Of a stretch of DNA of 6,422 nt, positions 1 through 6,118 are shown piece by piece. Made by a program: the position numbers and the translations under genes. The DNA lies in NCBI GenBank assembly GCA_937944035.1, contig CALDZQ010000366.1, positions 1 through 6,422 on the forward strand, read 5' to 3'. The notes under the pieces were generated by a model. The model made no database searches. It saw only the letters and a program-made list of their open reading frames with translations, and was not told the DNA's origin. The first letter of the stretch is position 1. Every line of letters begins with the position of its first letter. Origin of the DNA: an uncultured Neomegalonema sp. (lineage in GTDB: Bacteria; Pseudomonadota; Alphaproteobacteria; Rhodobacterales; Rhodobacteraceae).

Positions 1-1494
1 ACGGTCGAGCTGTATCGCGGCCTCGGCGCATCAAAAATCCGCCACATCACCCCCCGTCACGAGCAAGGCGCGGGCTTTATGGCCGACGGTTACGCGCGGG
101 CCTCCGGCAAGCCGGGCGTCTGCTTCCTCATCACCGGCCCAGGACTCACCAACGCGATCACGCCGATGGGGCAAGCCTTGGCGGACAGCATCCCGATGCT
201 GGTGATAACCGGCGTCAACAAACGCCCCTCCCTCGGCAAAGGACGCGGCCACCTGCACGAGCTGCCCGACCAGCAGGCACTGGCCGCCACGGTCGCCCTC
301 GCCTCCATCCAGGTGCGCGAGGCCGCCGACCTCGCCCCCGCCATCGGGCGCGCCTTCGCCATATTGGAGGGCGAGCGCGGCGGCCCCGTGCATATCGAAA
401 TCCCCACCGACGTGATGCCCCTGCCCGCCGACCCCGCCGCGCTGTCGGAATCCCCGCACACCGACCCCGCGCTGCCCGACCTCACCAGCCTCGCCAACCG
501 CCTGAAAGCGTCCTCTGCCCCGCTGATCCTCGCGGGCGGCGGAGCAAAACGCGCGGAGGGCGGCCTGCGCGCCCTTGCCGAACGGCTCGACGCGCCCGTG
601 ATCCAAACCGTCAACGCGCGCGGCCTGATGCACGCCCACCCGCTGACCATCCCGTGCAGCCCCAGCCTTACCGCCGTGCGCGCGATGATCGACGCCGCCG
701 ACTGCATCCTTGCGCTGGGCACAGAGCTTGGCCCCACCGACTACAATATGAATCAAGACGGCTGGACGATCCCGTTCGACAAGATCACCCGCATCGATGT
801 CAGCCCCGAACAACTCGCCCGTCACCCCATCCCCGCAGGCATCGCGGGCCGTGTCGAGGCCATCGCCCCCGCCCTGCTCGACGCACTGGGCAACGGCTCC
901 CCCGACCACAGCGCCGCCGCCCGCGCGAATGCCGTGCGCAAAGCGGCACTGGCGGAGATCGGCGACGACATGCGCACACAGCTGGTGCTGCTGGATGCCC
1001 TGCGCGACGCGATGCCCGGCGCGCTGATGGTGGGGGATTCGACGCAAGCGGTCTATGCGGGCAACCTCTACTACGACCACGACCGCCCCTGCGGCTGGTT
1101 CAATGCGGCCACAGGCTTCGGCGCGCTGGGCTTTGCCATCCCCGCCGCCATCGGCGCAGCCCTCGCCGACCCTTCCGCCCCCGTCATCTGCATCACAGGC
1201 GACGGCGGCGCACAGTTCACCCTGCCGGAGATGATGGCGGCGGTGGATGAGAAGCTGCCGATCCTGTTCATCGTCTGGAACAATCACGGCTATGGCGAGA
1301 TCGCCTCGTCAATGCGCCGCGCGGACATCACCGTCGTCGGCTGCGACCCGACCCCGCCCGATTTCGAGCACCTCGCGGCGGCCTATTCCCTCCCCTACGC
1401 CCGCTGCGCCATGACCCCCGATGCCCTGCGCGAGGCGTTGGGAGCGGTGAAAGTGCGGTCGGCGGGACCGGCGATGATTGAAATTACAATGTGA
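1..1494 (+). CDS. Thiamine-diphosphate-dependent decarboxylase, probably 5-guanidino-2-oxopentanoate decarboxylase (AruI-like), 5' partial
   Basis: The reading frame is open from base 1, so the visible 497 residues lack only the N-terminus; family members start about 25-30 residues earlier. Seen: an N-terminal pyrimidine-binding domain with the catalytic Glu in HEQGAG (visible residues 20-25), a central domain with LILAGGGAKR and the GTELGPTDYN stretch, and a C-terminal diphosphate-binding domain with GDGG (400-403) followed by NN (427-428), the classic thiamine diphosphate/Mg2+ motif. Family knowledge: the stretch RHEQGAGFMADGYARASGKP and the following SLGKGRGHLHELPDQ closely match proteins annotated as 5-guanidino-2-oxopentanoate decarboxylase. 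That enzyme converts 2-ketoarginine to 4-guanidinobutyraldehyde in the arginine transaminase pathway. No aruH-like transaminase or aldehyde dehydrogenase is visible, so the substrate is inferred. Acetolactate synthase-like or other 2-oxoacid decarboxylase activity remains possible. Very C-rich third codon positions are typical of a resident gene. The ATG at 79 is internal and not the start. Confidence 0.85.
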   Translation, partial: TVELYRGLGASKIRHITPRHEQGAGFMADGYARASGKPGVCFLITGPGLTNAITPMGQALADSIPMLVITGVNKRPSLGKGRGHLHELPDQQALAATVALASIQVREAADLAPAIGRAFAILEGERGGPVHIEIPTDVMPLPADPAALSESPHTDPALPDLTSLANRLKASSAPLILAGGGAKRAEGGLRALAERLDAPVIQTVNARGLMHAHPLTIPCSPSLTAVRAMIDAADCILALGTELGPTDYNMNQDGWTIPFDKITRIDVSPEQLARHPIPAGIAGRVEAIAPALLDALGNGSPDHSAAARANAVRKAALAEIGDDMRTQLVLLDALRDAMPGALMVGDSTQAVYAGNLYYDHDRPCGWFNAATGFGALGFAIPAAIGAALADPSAPVICITGDGGAQFTLPEMMAAVDEKLPILFIVWNNHGYGEIASSMRRADITVVGCDPTPPDFEHLAAAYSLPYARCAMTPDALREALGAVKVRSAGPAMIEITM

Positions 1495-1510
1495 CATCGC
1501 GAGGAAACGG

Positions 1511-1528
1511 GTCGATTTAAAAATCGAC
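1511..1528. repeat. Short perfect palindrome downstream of the decarboxylase gene
   Basis: Arms GTCGATTT and AAATCGAC flank a 2-nt centre, 17 bases after the decarboxylase stop. It could form a weak hairpin near the 3' end of the mRNA, but no T-run follows, so it is not a convincing intrinsic terminator. Related AATCG/CGATT words recur at 1557-1567. Confidence 0.45.
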
Positions 1529-1565
1529 GCTGCATTGCACAAATCGGAGTCTGAAAAATCGTCGA

Positions 1566-1600
1566 TTGCGGTCATCCAGTGGATCGTTTTAGATAAAACG
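1566..1600 (+). promoter_or_regulatory. Possible promoter/operator of the small secreted protein gene
   Basis: A perfect inverted repeat with arms CGTTTTA and TAAAACG and a GA centre lies at 1585-1600. A weak sigma70-like pair TTGCGG (1566-1571) and TAGATA (1590-1595), 18 bp apart, would place the -10 inside this palindrome and leave a leader of about 60 nt before the ATG at 1662. A repressor site over a -10 is the natural reading. The hexamers are poor (each matches only about three consensus positions), so this is a candidate only. Confidence 0.25.
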
Positions 1601-1661
1601 TCACGTCAGTAGGCTGCCGTCAATCTGAACTTCGAGAGTGTGTTCCGGGGGGAACGTTGAA

Positions 1662-2063
1662 ATGAAGACCTCGATCTTGATTTGTATATGTGCTGCCTTT
1701 TCACTCGGCACGGCCGCAACAAGAGCCGCAGACGTTGAGCAACAAGGCAAATCATCCGGACCTTCAACTGATACCAACACGCCAAAGTCGATTGCCTGCG
1801 CACAGGAGCGCGGCGAGGCGCTTGGTCAATGCACCTACCGCATCAAACGGAACGATAAAGGAAAAGTCACGATAACGGCGGTCTTCGCGAATGGCTTTAA
1901 GCGGAAACTCTTTTTCAAGGATGGTAAGTTCCTGAAGGCCAGCGTGACGATGTCCGGTGTCGGTACAAATACCGATTGGAGCCTCAAGGACGGTACGCAC
2001 ATGATCCGCGTTGACGGTCAGCGCTATGAAGTGCCGGATAGCCTGATCGCAGCCGATCAATAA
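1662..2063 (+). CDS. Small secreted protein of unknown function with signal peptide
   Basis: 133 residues. The ATG at 1662 is chosen over the in-frame GTG at 1638 because a GGGGGGAA ribosome-binding stretch (1647-1654) sits 7 bases upstream and the product then opens with a clean signal peptide: MKTS, a hydrophobic core to about residue 17, and a likely cleavage near RAA|D (residues 21-24). There is no lipobox, so a soluble periplasmic or secreted protein is expected. A Ser/Thr/Lys/Gln-rich linker (about 24-44) follows, then a compact basic domain. Cys46 and Cys57 could form a disulfide. The C-terminal part reads like beta strands: TYRIKR, KVTITAVFANGFKRKLFF, MIRVDGQRYEVPDSL. I recall similar short exported proteins ending in a YE(I/V)PD-type motif in other Rhodobacteraceae, without a known role. 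It stands alone and converges with the PQQ dehydrogenase gene. Its codon use is less GC-rich than the upstream gene. Confidence 0.8.
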   Translation: MKTSILICICAAFSLGTAATRAADVEQQGKSSGPSTDTNTPKSIACAQERGEALGQCTYRIKRNDKGKVTITAVFANGFKRKLFFKDGKFLKASVTMSGVGTNTDWSLKDGTHMIRVDGQRYEVPDSLIAADQ

Positions 2064-2124
2064 ATGCTTGTTATAGCATCTTGAACGATACAAGGATCAT
2101 TCCGGATTCTCTAACTTCTTGTTT

Positions 2125-2163
2125 TAGAGCGCTTTTCGACCCGTTGCCCTTGAAATCGCTCTA
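2125..2163. repeat. REP-like imperfect inverted repeat in the convergent spacer
   Basis: TAGAGCG (2125-2131) and CGCTCTA (2157-2163) are perfectly complementary. The match extends inward imperfectly (TTTTC against GAAAT), giving arms of about 12 bases around a roughly 15-nt loop. TAGAGCG-bordered palindromes are commonly seen in alphaproteobacterial intergenic DNA, so this is probably a dispersed extragenic palindrome. It sits 62 bases after the small secreted protein gene and could slow transcription or protect the mRNA 3' end. Confidence 0.5.
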
Positions 2164-2194
2164 GATGGGCTTTCGCACCCAAATATTCTAAAAA

Positions 2195-2230
2195 CACCCG
2201 CGCTACTTTCGCAGCGCGGGGGCTTATTTT
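2195..2230. terminator. Probable bidirectional intrinsic terminator
   Basis: An 8-bp, all but one G-C stem (CCCGCGCT at 2197-2204, AGCGCGGG at 2213-2220) encloses an 8-nt loop. On the minus strand the stem is followed by TGTTTTT, a good U-tract 15 bases past the PQQ dehydrogenase stop. On the plus strand it is followed by GGCTTATTTT, a weaker tract that could stop transcripts of the small secreted protein gene. Its position between two convergent genes fits a shared terminator. Confidence 0.8.
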
Positions 2231-2235
2231 GAAAA

Positions 2236-3549
2236 CTACTTCATGCTTTCTGCGGTCACTTTGTAGATTTCGCCGCCATCAACAGCGACGTAAAGCGCGT
2301 TGTCCGGCCCCATGACGAGACCACGAAATCTCGCCGAGAATCCGAGAGGCATCTGCGTGATTCCATTGATGCCCAAGCCGTCAGGAGTAACGCTGATAAG
2401 GTCAATTCGTGAGCCTTCCGGCGTCTCACCAAAAGCGATACCCATGATACCAACCGCCAGACGGCCTTCATAGATGCCCCAGTTCTTACCTTTGAGGAAG
2501 GCGGCAGAACCAGTGCCCTGAGAGAACCCGTTGTTGTTCCACGTAGCAGGCATCAAATCTTCGAAGCGCGTGTCGCTCATCGGCGTGTATGCGGCACGTA
2601 TCGCCGGGTCTACAGCCTCCTTCTGATTTGGCTCGTAACCACAGTACTGGTCCGGGCACGCCGCTCTGCCAGCTATGTTCTGGGCAGGATCCCAACCGGC
2701 ATTCCCACCGTTCACAAGGGCGGTGATTTCATCGTTGTGCCACGGGCCGTGTTCTGCCGTGAACGCTTTCCCGTCGCTTGGGCGGAAATCGATGCCTTGA
2801 ACGTTCCTGTGTCCGTAGGTGTATATGCGCTTGTCAAAACCTTCGGGGGGATTGTTGTCCGGATGCGCATTTCCATCCGCATCGATCCTCAGAACCTTAC
2901 CGCAAAGCAGCGATCCGTCCTGCGGGCAAATCCCTCTGTGGCGATCACCACCGGCTACCCAGAGATAGCCGCCGGGTCCAACACGGATTCTGCCGCCGTT
3001 ATGGGCGCCCGGTCCACCAAACGGCTGATCGGAGTCGAACGGTTTGTATTGAATATCTTTAACGATGTCGGTTCTGTCAGAGACGCTTTTGAGGTCGTCG
3101 CTGACCGTGAACTTCATCACGATGTTGCCGTCGCACTTTTCGAAATTCGTCTTGCAGCCGTCACCGTGATATTTGGTTGAGGACGAGTAGACGAAAAGCG
3201 TGCGGTTCTTCGCGAAATTCCTGTCTGGAACCACGCCGAGCATACCGGCCTGTCCCTCACAGAACAGGTCACTGCCGCTACTGGCGAAGCCCTCGGTATC
3301 CACCATTCCATACAGAGCATTCACGGTTCCATCTGGAGTTCTTACCGAAAGACCCTCGCATTTTTCAGTGTAGAACATCGTGCCGTCCGGCAGGAAAGCC
3401 ATGTCCCAAGGCGCGTCCAGTCCTTCCAACACAACCGAAGACGAGATTTTGGGTACGTCCATCGCCCCTTCGTGTCCGTCTGCCCATGCAGCGGGCGCCA
3501 TTGTCATCACGGCCAGTGCCGCGACAGCTGATAAAAGCTGTTTACTCAT
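2236..3549 (-). CDS. Periplasmic PQQ-dependent sugar dehydrogenase (GSDH / soluble aldose dehydrogenase family)
   Basis: 437 residues. The ATG at 3549-3547 is chosen because GGGAGGA lies 4 bases upstream and the product then starts with a Sec signal peptide (MSKQLLSAVAALAVMTMAPA, cleavage near AWA|D, residues 22-24). The frame stays open further upstream, but that sequence is not signal-like. Beta-propeller hallmarks of the glucose/sorbosone dehydrogenase family are visible: LDAPWDMAFLPDGTMFYTEK (44-63), the HNGG motif with likely catalytic His183, GPGGYLWVAGGD (191-202), CGKVLRIDADG (216-226), GHRNVQGIDF (246-255), AEHGPWHNDEI (265-275) and a closing ALYVAVDGGEIYKV blade. The family oxidises aldose sugars or related alcohols using PQQ and Ca2+ and passes electrons to the respiratory chain. 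The exact sugar cannot be read. Eight cysteines in the mature protein (64, 97, 132, 139, 208, 216, 298, 303) are more than usual for YliI-type enzymes and suggest disulfides. No PQQ biosynthesis or cytochrome gene is in view. Confidence 0.88.
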   Translation of the reverse strand: MSKQLLSAVAALAVMTMAPAAWADGHEGAMDVPKISSSVVLEGLDAPWDMAFLPDGTMFYTEKCEGLSVRTPDGTVNALYGMVDTEGFASSGSDLFCEGQAGMLGVVPDRNFAKNRTLFVYSSSTKYHGDGCKTNFEKCDGNIVMKFTVSDDLKSVSDRTDIVKDIQYKPFDSDQPFGGPGAHNGGRIRVGPGGYLWVAGGDRHRGICPQDGSLLCGKVLRIDADGNAHPDNNPPEGFDKRIYTYGHRNVQGIDFRPSDGKAFTAEHGPWHNDEITALVNGGNAGWDPAQNIAGRAACPDQYCGYEPNQKEAVDPAIRAAYTPMSDTRFEDLMPATWNNNGFSQGTGSAAFLKGKNWGIYEGRLAVGIMGIAFGETPEGSRIDLISVTPDGLGINGITQMPLGFSARFRGLVMGPDNALYVAVDGGEIYKVTAESMK

Positions 3550-3614
3550 AGTGTCCTCCCATTCGTCTTTAATTTTTTTGACGTTATTGAGCGTACAATG
3601 GTCGGAGAAGATAA

Positions 3615-3627
3615 CTTGAGCGTCAAG
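3615..3627 (-). promoter_or_regulatory. Candidate promoter region with small palindrome upstream of the PQQ dehydrogenase
   Basis: On the minus strand a TTGACG -35-like hexamer (3626-3621) lies inside the palindrome CTTGA-N3-TCAAG. No clear -10 occurs at 17 bp; CATTGT (3600-3595) occurs at 20 bp. A long spacer with dyad symmetry is a habit of MerR-type promoters, but the right half does not complete a known MerR/SoxR box. The leader to the ATG would be about 45 nt. Only the -35 hexamer and the palindrome are directly seen. Confidence 0.3.
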
Positions 3628-3765
3628 GGAAAGATCATTTAGTTGGTAAAAGTTTGCCTCGAAGGTTACAGAGCTCCGCCCTCCCCCTTTTTCGTGCTTC
3701 GATCTCAAATCACATCAGCCGATCCCGGTTTTCAACCAAACCCCGCCATCAATCACGCTCAGAAA

Positions 3766-3794
3766 TTGCCTTTCCCCGCGCATCTCGCTAGAAC
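3766..3794 (+). promoter_or_regulatory. Candidate sigma70 promoter for ettA
   Basis: TTGCCT (3766-3771) and TAGAAC (3789-3794) are separated by exactly 17 bp; each matches four of six consensus bases. Transcription would start near 3801, giving a leader of about 33 nt. The best ribosome-binding stretch before the ATG at 3834 is GGGAAG (3819-3824). The rest of the 284-bp divergent spacer shows no gene. Confidence 0.35.
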
Positions 3795-3833
3795 CCGCAA
3801 AACGGCAATCAACACATCGGGAAGCGCAGGCTC

Positions 3834-5492
3834 ATGGCTGAGAAATTTGTCTACTACATGGATGGCGTCTCAAAGACCTATCCGGGCGGAAAGCCCGTTT
3901 TCCAGAACATCAAGCTGTTCTTCTATCCCGGCGCAAAGATCGGCGTGATCGGGGTTAACGGCTCCGGTAAATCGACCCTACTGAAAATCATGGCAGGGCT
4001 GGACAAGGAATTCACCGGCGAGGCATGGGCCGACAAAGGCACGCGCGTCGGCTATCTGCCGCAGGAGCCGAAACTCGACGAGACCAAAACCGTGCGTGAG
4101 AACGTGATGGAAGGTGTCGCCCCCAAGAAAGCCCTGCTCGACCGCTTTAACGAGGTCGCGATGGGCATCGCCGACGATCCCGACCTGATGGACGAAATGA
4201 CCGAGTTGCAGGACAAGATCGACGCGCAAAACCTGTGGGACTTGGACAGCCAGATCGATGTCGCGATGGAGGCGCTGCGTTGCCCGCCCGATGATGCCGA
4301 TGTCACAACCCTGTCCGGTGGCGAGAAACGCCGCGTTGCGATGTGCAAGCTGTTGCTCGAATCGCCTGACATGCTGCTGCTTGACGAGCCGACCAACCAC
4401 CTTGACGCCGAAACCATCGCGTGGCTGCAAAAGCACTTGCAGGAATACGCGGGCGCGGTGCTGCTCATCACCCACGACCGCTATTTCCTCGACAACATCA
4501 CCTCGTGGATTCTCGAACTCGATCGCGGCAAAGGCATCCCGTGGGAGGGCAACTACTCCTCCTGGATGGAGCAAAAAGCCAAGCGGATGGAGCAGGAGAA
4601 AAGCGAGGATGCGGGCAAGAAACGCACGATGGCCCGCGAACTCGAATGGGTGCGCCAGTCACCCAAAGCCCGTCAGGCCAAGTCCAAAGCCCGCCTGAAC
4701 TCCTACAACGAAATGGCCGCGCAATCCGAGCGCGAACTGGTCGGCAAGGCCCAGATCATCATCCCCAACGGCCCCCGTCTGGGCGGCAAAGTCATCGAGG
4801 TTGAGAACGTCAAAAAAGCCTTCGGCGACAAACTGCTGATCGACGGCCTCACCTTCAGCCTGCCGCCGGGCGGCATTGTCGGCGTGATCGGCCCGAACGG
4901 CGCGGGTAAAACCACGCTGTTCCGCATGATGACCGGACAGGAACAACCCGACGAGGGAACCGTCACCTTCGGTGACACGGTTCAACTCGGCTATGTCGAC
5001 CAGTCCCGCGACGCGCTGGACGCGAAGAAAACCGTGTGGGAGGAAATCTCCGGCGGCAATGACATGATCCAGCTGGGCACGGCGGAGATCAACTCCCGCG
5101 CCTATGTCGGCGCGTTCAACTTCAAGGGCGGCGACCAGCAGAAGAAGATGAACATGCTGTCGGGCGGCGAGCGCAACCGCGTGCATCTGGCCAAACTGCT
5201 CAAAGAGGGCGGCAACGTCATCCTCCTCGATGAGCCGACCAACGACCTCGACGTGGACACCCTGCGCGCCTTGGAGGACGCCCTGCTCAACTTCGCGGGC
5301 TGCGCCGTGGTCATCAGCCACGACCGCTGGTTCCTCGACCGCATCTGCACGCATATGCTGGCCTTCGAGGGCGATTCACACGTCGAATGGTTCGAGGGCA
5401 ACTTCGAGGATTACGAAAAAGACAAGATCGCCCGTCTCGGACCGGACAGCGTGGAGCCGAAGCGGATCAAGTATAAGAAGTTTTCGCGGTAG
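3834..5492 (+). CDS. ettA: Energy-dependent translational throttle protein EttA (ABC-F ATPase)
   Basis: 552 residues, against about 555 in E. coli EttA, with near collinear sequence from MAEKFVYYMDGVSKTYPGGK to EPKRIKYKKFSR. EttA binds the ribosomal E site and couples ATP state to the first peptide-bond steps; it is cytosolic and has no transmembrane domain. Seen: the first ABC domain with Walker A GVNGSGKST (40-48), signature LSGGE (160-164) and Walker B LLLDEPTNHLD with D184/E185; an arm insertion at about 90-140 carrying acidic DDPDLMDEMTELQDK; a highly charged linker at about 235-320 (ELDRGKGIPWEGNYSSW, then a Lys/Arg/Glu coiled region), which is the P-site tRNA-interaction motif of this family; the second ABC domain with GPNGAGKTT (353-361), LSGGE (442-446) and LLLDEPTNDLD with D466/E467. 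Both ATP sites look intact. The gene stands alone, facing away from the PQQ gene and towards prfC. Confidence 0.97.
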   Translation: MAEKFVYYMDGVSKTYPGGKPVFQNIKLFFYPGAKIGVIGVNGSGKSTLLKIMAGLDKEFTGEAWADKGTRVGYLPQEPKLDETKTVRENVMEGVAPKKALLDRFNEVAMGIADDPDLMDEMTELQDKIDAQNLWDLDSQIDVAMEALRCPPDDADVTTLSGGEKRRVAMCKLLLESPDMLLLDEPTNHLDAETIAWLQKHLQEYAGAVLLITHDRYFLDNITSWILELDRGKGIPWEGNYSSWMEQKAKRMEQEKSEDAGKKRTMARELEWVRQSPKARQAKSKARLNSYNEMAAQSERELVGKAQIIIPNGPRLGGKVIEVENVKKAFGDKLLIDGLTFSLPPGGIVGVIGPNGAGKTTLFRMMTGQEQPDEGTVTFGDTVQLGYVDQSRDALDAKKTVWEEISGGNDMIQLGTAEINSRAYVGAFNFKGGDQQKKMNMLSGGERNRVHLAKLLKEGGNVILLDEPTNDLDVDTLRALEDALLNFAGCAVVISHDRWFLDRICTHMLAFEGDSHVEWFEGNFEDYEKDKIARLGPDSVEPKRIKYKKFSR

Positions 5493-5510
5493 CGTTTGCC
5501 AAGCAAACGC
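5492..5510. repeat. Hairpin directly at the ettA stop codon
   Basis: Perfect 8-base arms GCGTTTGC and GCAAACGC surround a CAA loop; the first arm begins with the last base of the ettA stop codon. No T-run follows, so it may be an mRNA 3'-end stabiliser or extragenic palindrome rather than an intrinsic terminator. It is the first of a series of perfect palindromes running to 5729. Confidence 0.6.
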
Positions 5511-5532
5511 GACTGACGGCTCAACAAAAACA

Positions 5533-5586
5533 GCTCTCAAGCGGCAGGTGCATCGCGCAAAGCGCGATCACCGAGAGCCTGCACCT
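5533..5586. repeat. Interleaved inverted repeats around a strong hairpin (possible structured RNA)
   Basis: Three complementary pairs occur: GCTCTC (5533-5538) with GAGAGC (5573-5578), AGGTGCA (5546-5552) with TGCACCT (5580-5586), and the inner hairpin ATCGCGC-AAA-GCGCGAT (5552-5568). The first two pairs cross each other, so in RNA they would form either a pseudoknot or mutually exclusive stems. The sequence shows only the pairings; an RNA function is inferred. Confidence 0.45.
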
Positions 5587-5646
5587 CCCCCCTCCCACCC
5601 ATACAAAGCGCCTGACCGAGGGGGGAGTGTGCTGCGCTTTGCGCAG
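5585..5646. repeat. G/C-run inverted repeat followed by a second hairpin
   Basis: CTCCCCCCTC (5585-5594) is exactly complementary to GAGGGGGGAG (5618-5627), leaving a 23-nt loop. Five bases later comes CTGCGC-TTT-GCGCAG (5632-5646). The AAA loop of the 5552-5568 hairpin and the TTT loop here, with similar GCGC stems, make the two hairpins look like opposite-orientation relatives. Confidence 0.5.
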
Positions 5647-5662
5647 GACGCGCCCGTTGCAA

Positions 5663-5682
5663 GCGATTTCCCAGGAAATCGC
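5663..5682. repeat. Perfect 9-bp palindrome
   Basis: GCGATTTCC and GGAAATCGC flank a CA centre. It belongs to the same cluster of extragenic palindromes and has no T-run on either strand. It lies about 40 bases past the stop of the minus-strand membrane protein gene, so it could form the 3' end of that transcript. Confidence 0.55.
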
Positions 5683-5716
5683 GCCAGACGAAAATGCGGG
5701 CGGGCAGGCGCGTGTC

Positions 5717-5729
5717 GCCGCTACGCGGC
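5717..5729. repeat. Short hairpin overlapping the stop of the membrane protein gene
   Basis: GCCGC-TAC-GCGGC spans the end of the AT-rich minus-strand gene; the stop codon TAG (5723-5721 on the minus strand) covers part of its loop and one arm. The last three codons (Val-Ala-Ala) plus stop lie wholly or largely in GC-rich DNA matching the spacer, while the rest of the gene is AT-rich. Confidence 0.4.
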
Positions 5730-6098
5730 TACGGTAAACAGTTCCCAGATTATATCCCCGTAACCCCAGATTACTGTTCCTATAAAAGCAATTATAGGTC
5801 CGTGGAATGATGACAATTTTTTGTAGTAATCTTTATTATCATAATAATTATCTGTTCGTTCAGTATCTTTATTTTTATCTTTATCTACATAAAAAAGCGT
5901 ATTGCCAGTTGGATCGAAAAGATATTTTTCTAATGCAGTAAATCCACCTATTACAACAACGATAGACCCTGATCTCTGAAAAGACTTTGCTAAACTATCT
6001 AAGAATAACCAATATACGGCAAGCGTAAAAACAAAAATTAAAAAAACTGCAAGAATATAGTATTTTGCAGTTGTTGATCGCATACTACAGTCGCTCAT
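5721..6098 (-). CDS. Small AT-rich predicted membrane protein, function unknown
   Basis: 125 residues from the ATG at 6098; an alternative ATG at 6083 gives 120 and also lacks a good ribosome-binding site. Three hydrophobic segments are visible: about 14-33 (YYILAVFLIFVFTLAVYWLF), about 44-60 (GSIVVVIGGFTALEKYL), and about 100-120 (GPIIAFIGTVIWGYGDIIWEL). Between the second and third is a hydrophilic, charged stretch (71-95) rich in Asp, Lys, Asn and Tyr, ending YYKKL. The FQRSGSIVVVIG and GTVIWGYGD stretches resemble motifs I recall from small uncharacterised membrane proteins in accessory regions, but I cannot name a family. It follows prfC on the same strand after 20 bases, so it may be read from that transcript. 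A hand count gives 90 G/C in 300 bases (5761-6060), far below both neighbours, which points to horizontal acquisition. A fragment of a larger gene is possible. Confidence 0.7.
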   Translation of the reverse strand: MSDCSMRSTTAKYYILAVFLIFVFTLAVYWLFLDSLAKSFQRSGSIVVVIGGFTALEKYLFDPTGNTLFYVDKDKNKDTERTDNYYDNKDYYKKLSSFHGPIIAFIGTVIWGYGDIIWELFTVAA

Positions 6099-6118
6099 TT
6101 TACGAGACTTGGCATCAC

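Noticed and set aside
31..1287. A 418-codon open frame on the minus strand opposite the decarboxylase gene
   Set aside because: It is rich in Gly, Ala, Arg, Val, His and Gln without recognisable motifs, which is what the antisense of a GC-rich, strongly codon-biased gene produces. The plus-strand frame has clear enzyme motifs.
1511..1528. Intrinsic terminator of the decarboxylase gene
   Set aside because: The hairpin is AT-rich with a 2-nt centre and is followed by GCTGCATTGC, not a T-run, so it is listed only as a palindrome.
3615..3640. A SoxR/MerR-type box upstream of the PQQ dehydrogenase (GCTCAAGTTA on the minus strand)
   Set aside because: Only the left half resembles the dyad; the right half (TCTTCTCC) does not mirror it, and no MerR-family gene is in view.
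3550..3708. Upstream extension of the PQQ dehydrogenase frame by 53 codons
   Set aside because: The extension is hydrophilic and would bury the signal peptide. A strong GGGAGGA site directly precedes the internal ATG at 3549.
4659..5354. A 231-codon minus-strand frame opposite ettA
   Set aside because: It mirrors the antisense of a highly conserved ABC-F gene and shows no domain, ribosome-binding site or start context.
5492..5735. CRISPR array
   Set aside because: The repeats are different palindromes of different lengths, without a constant direct repeat or uniform spacers.
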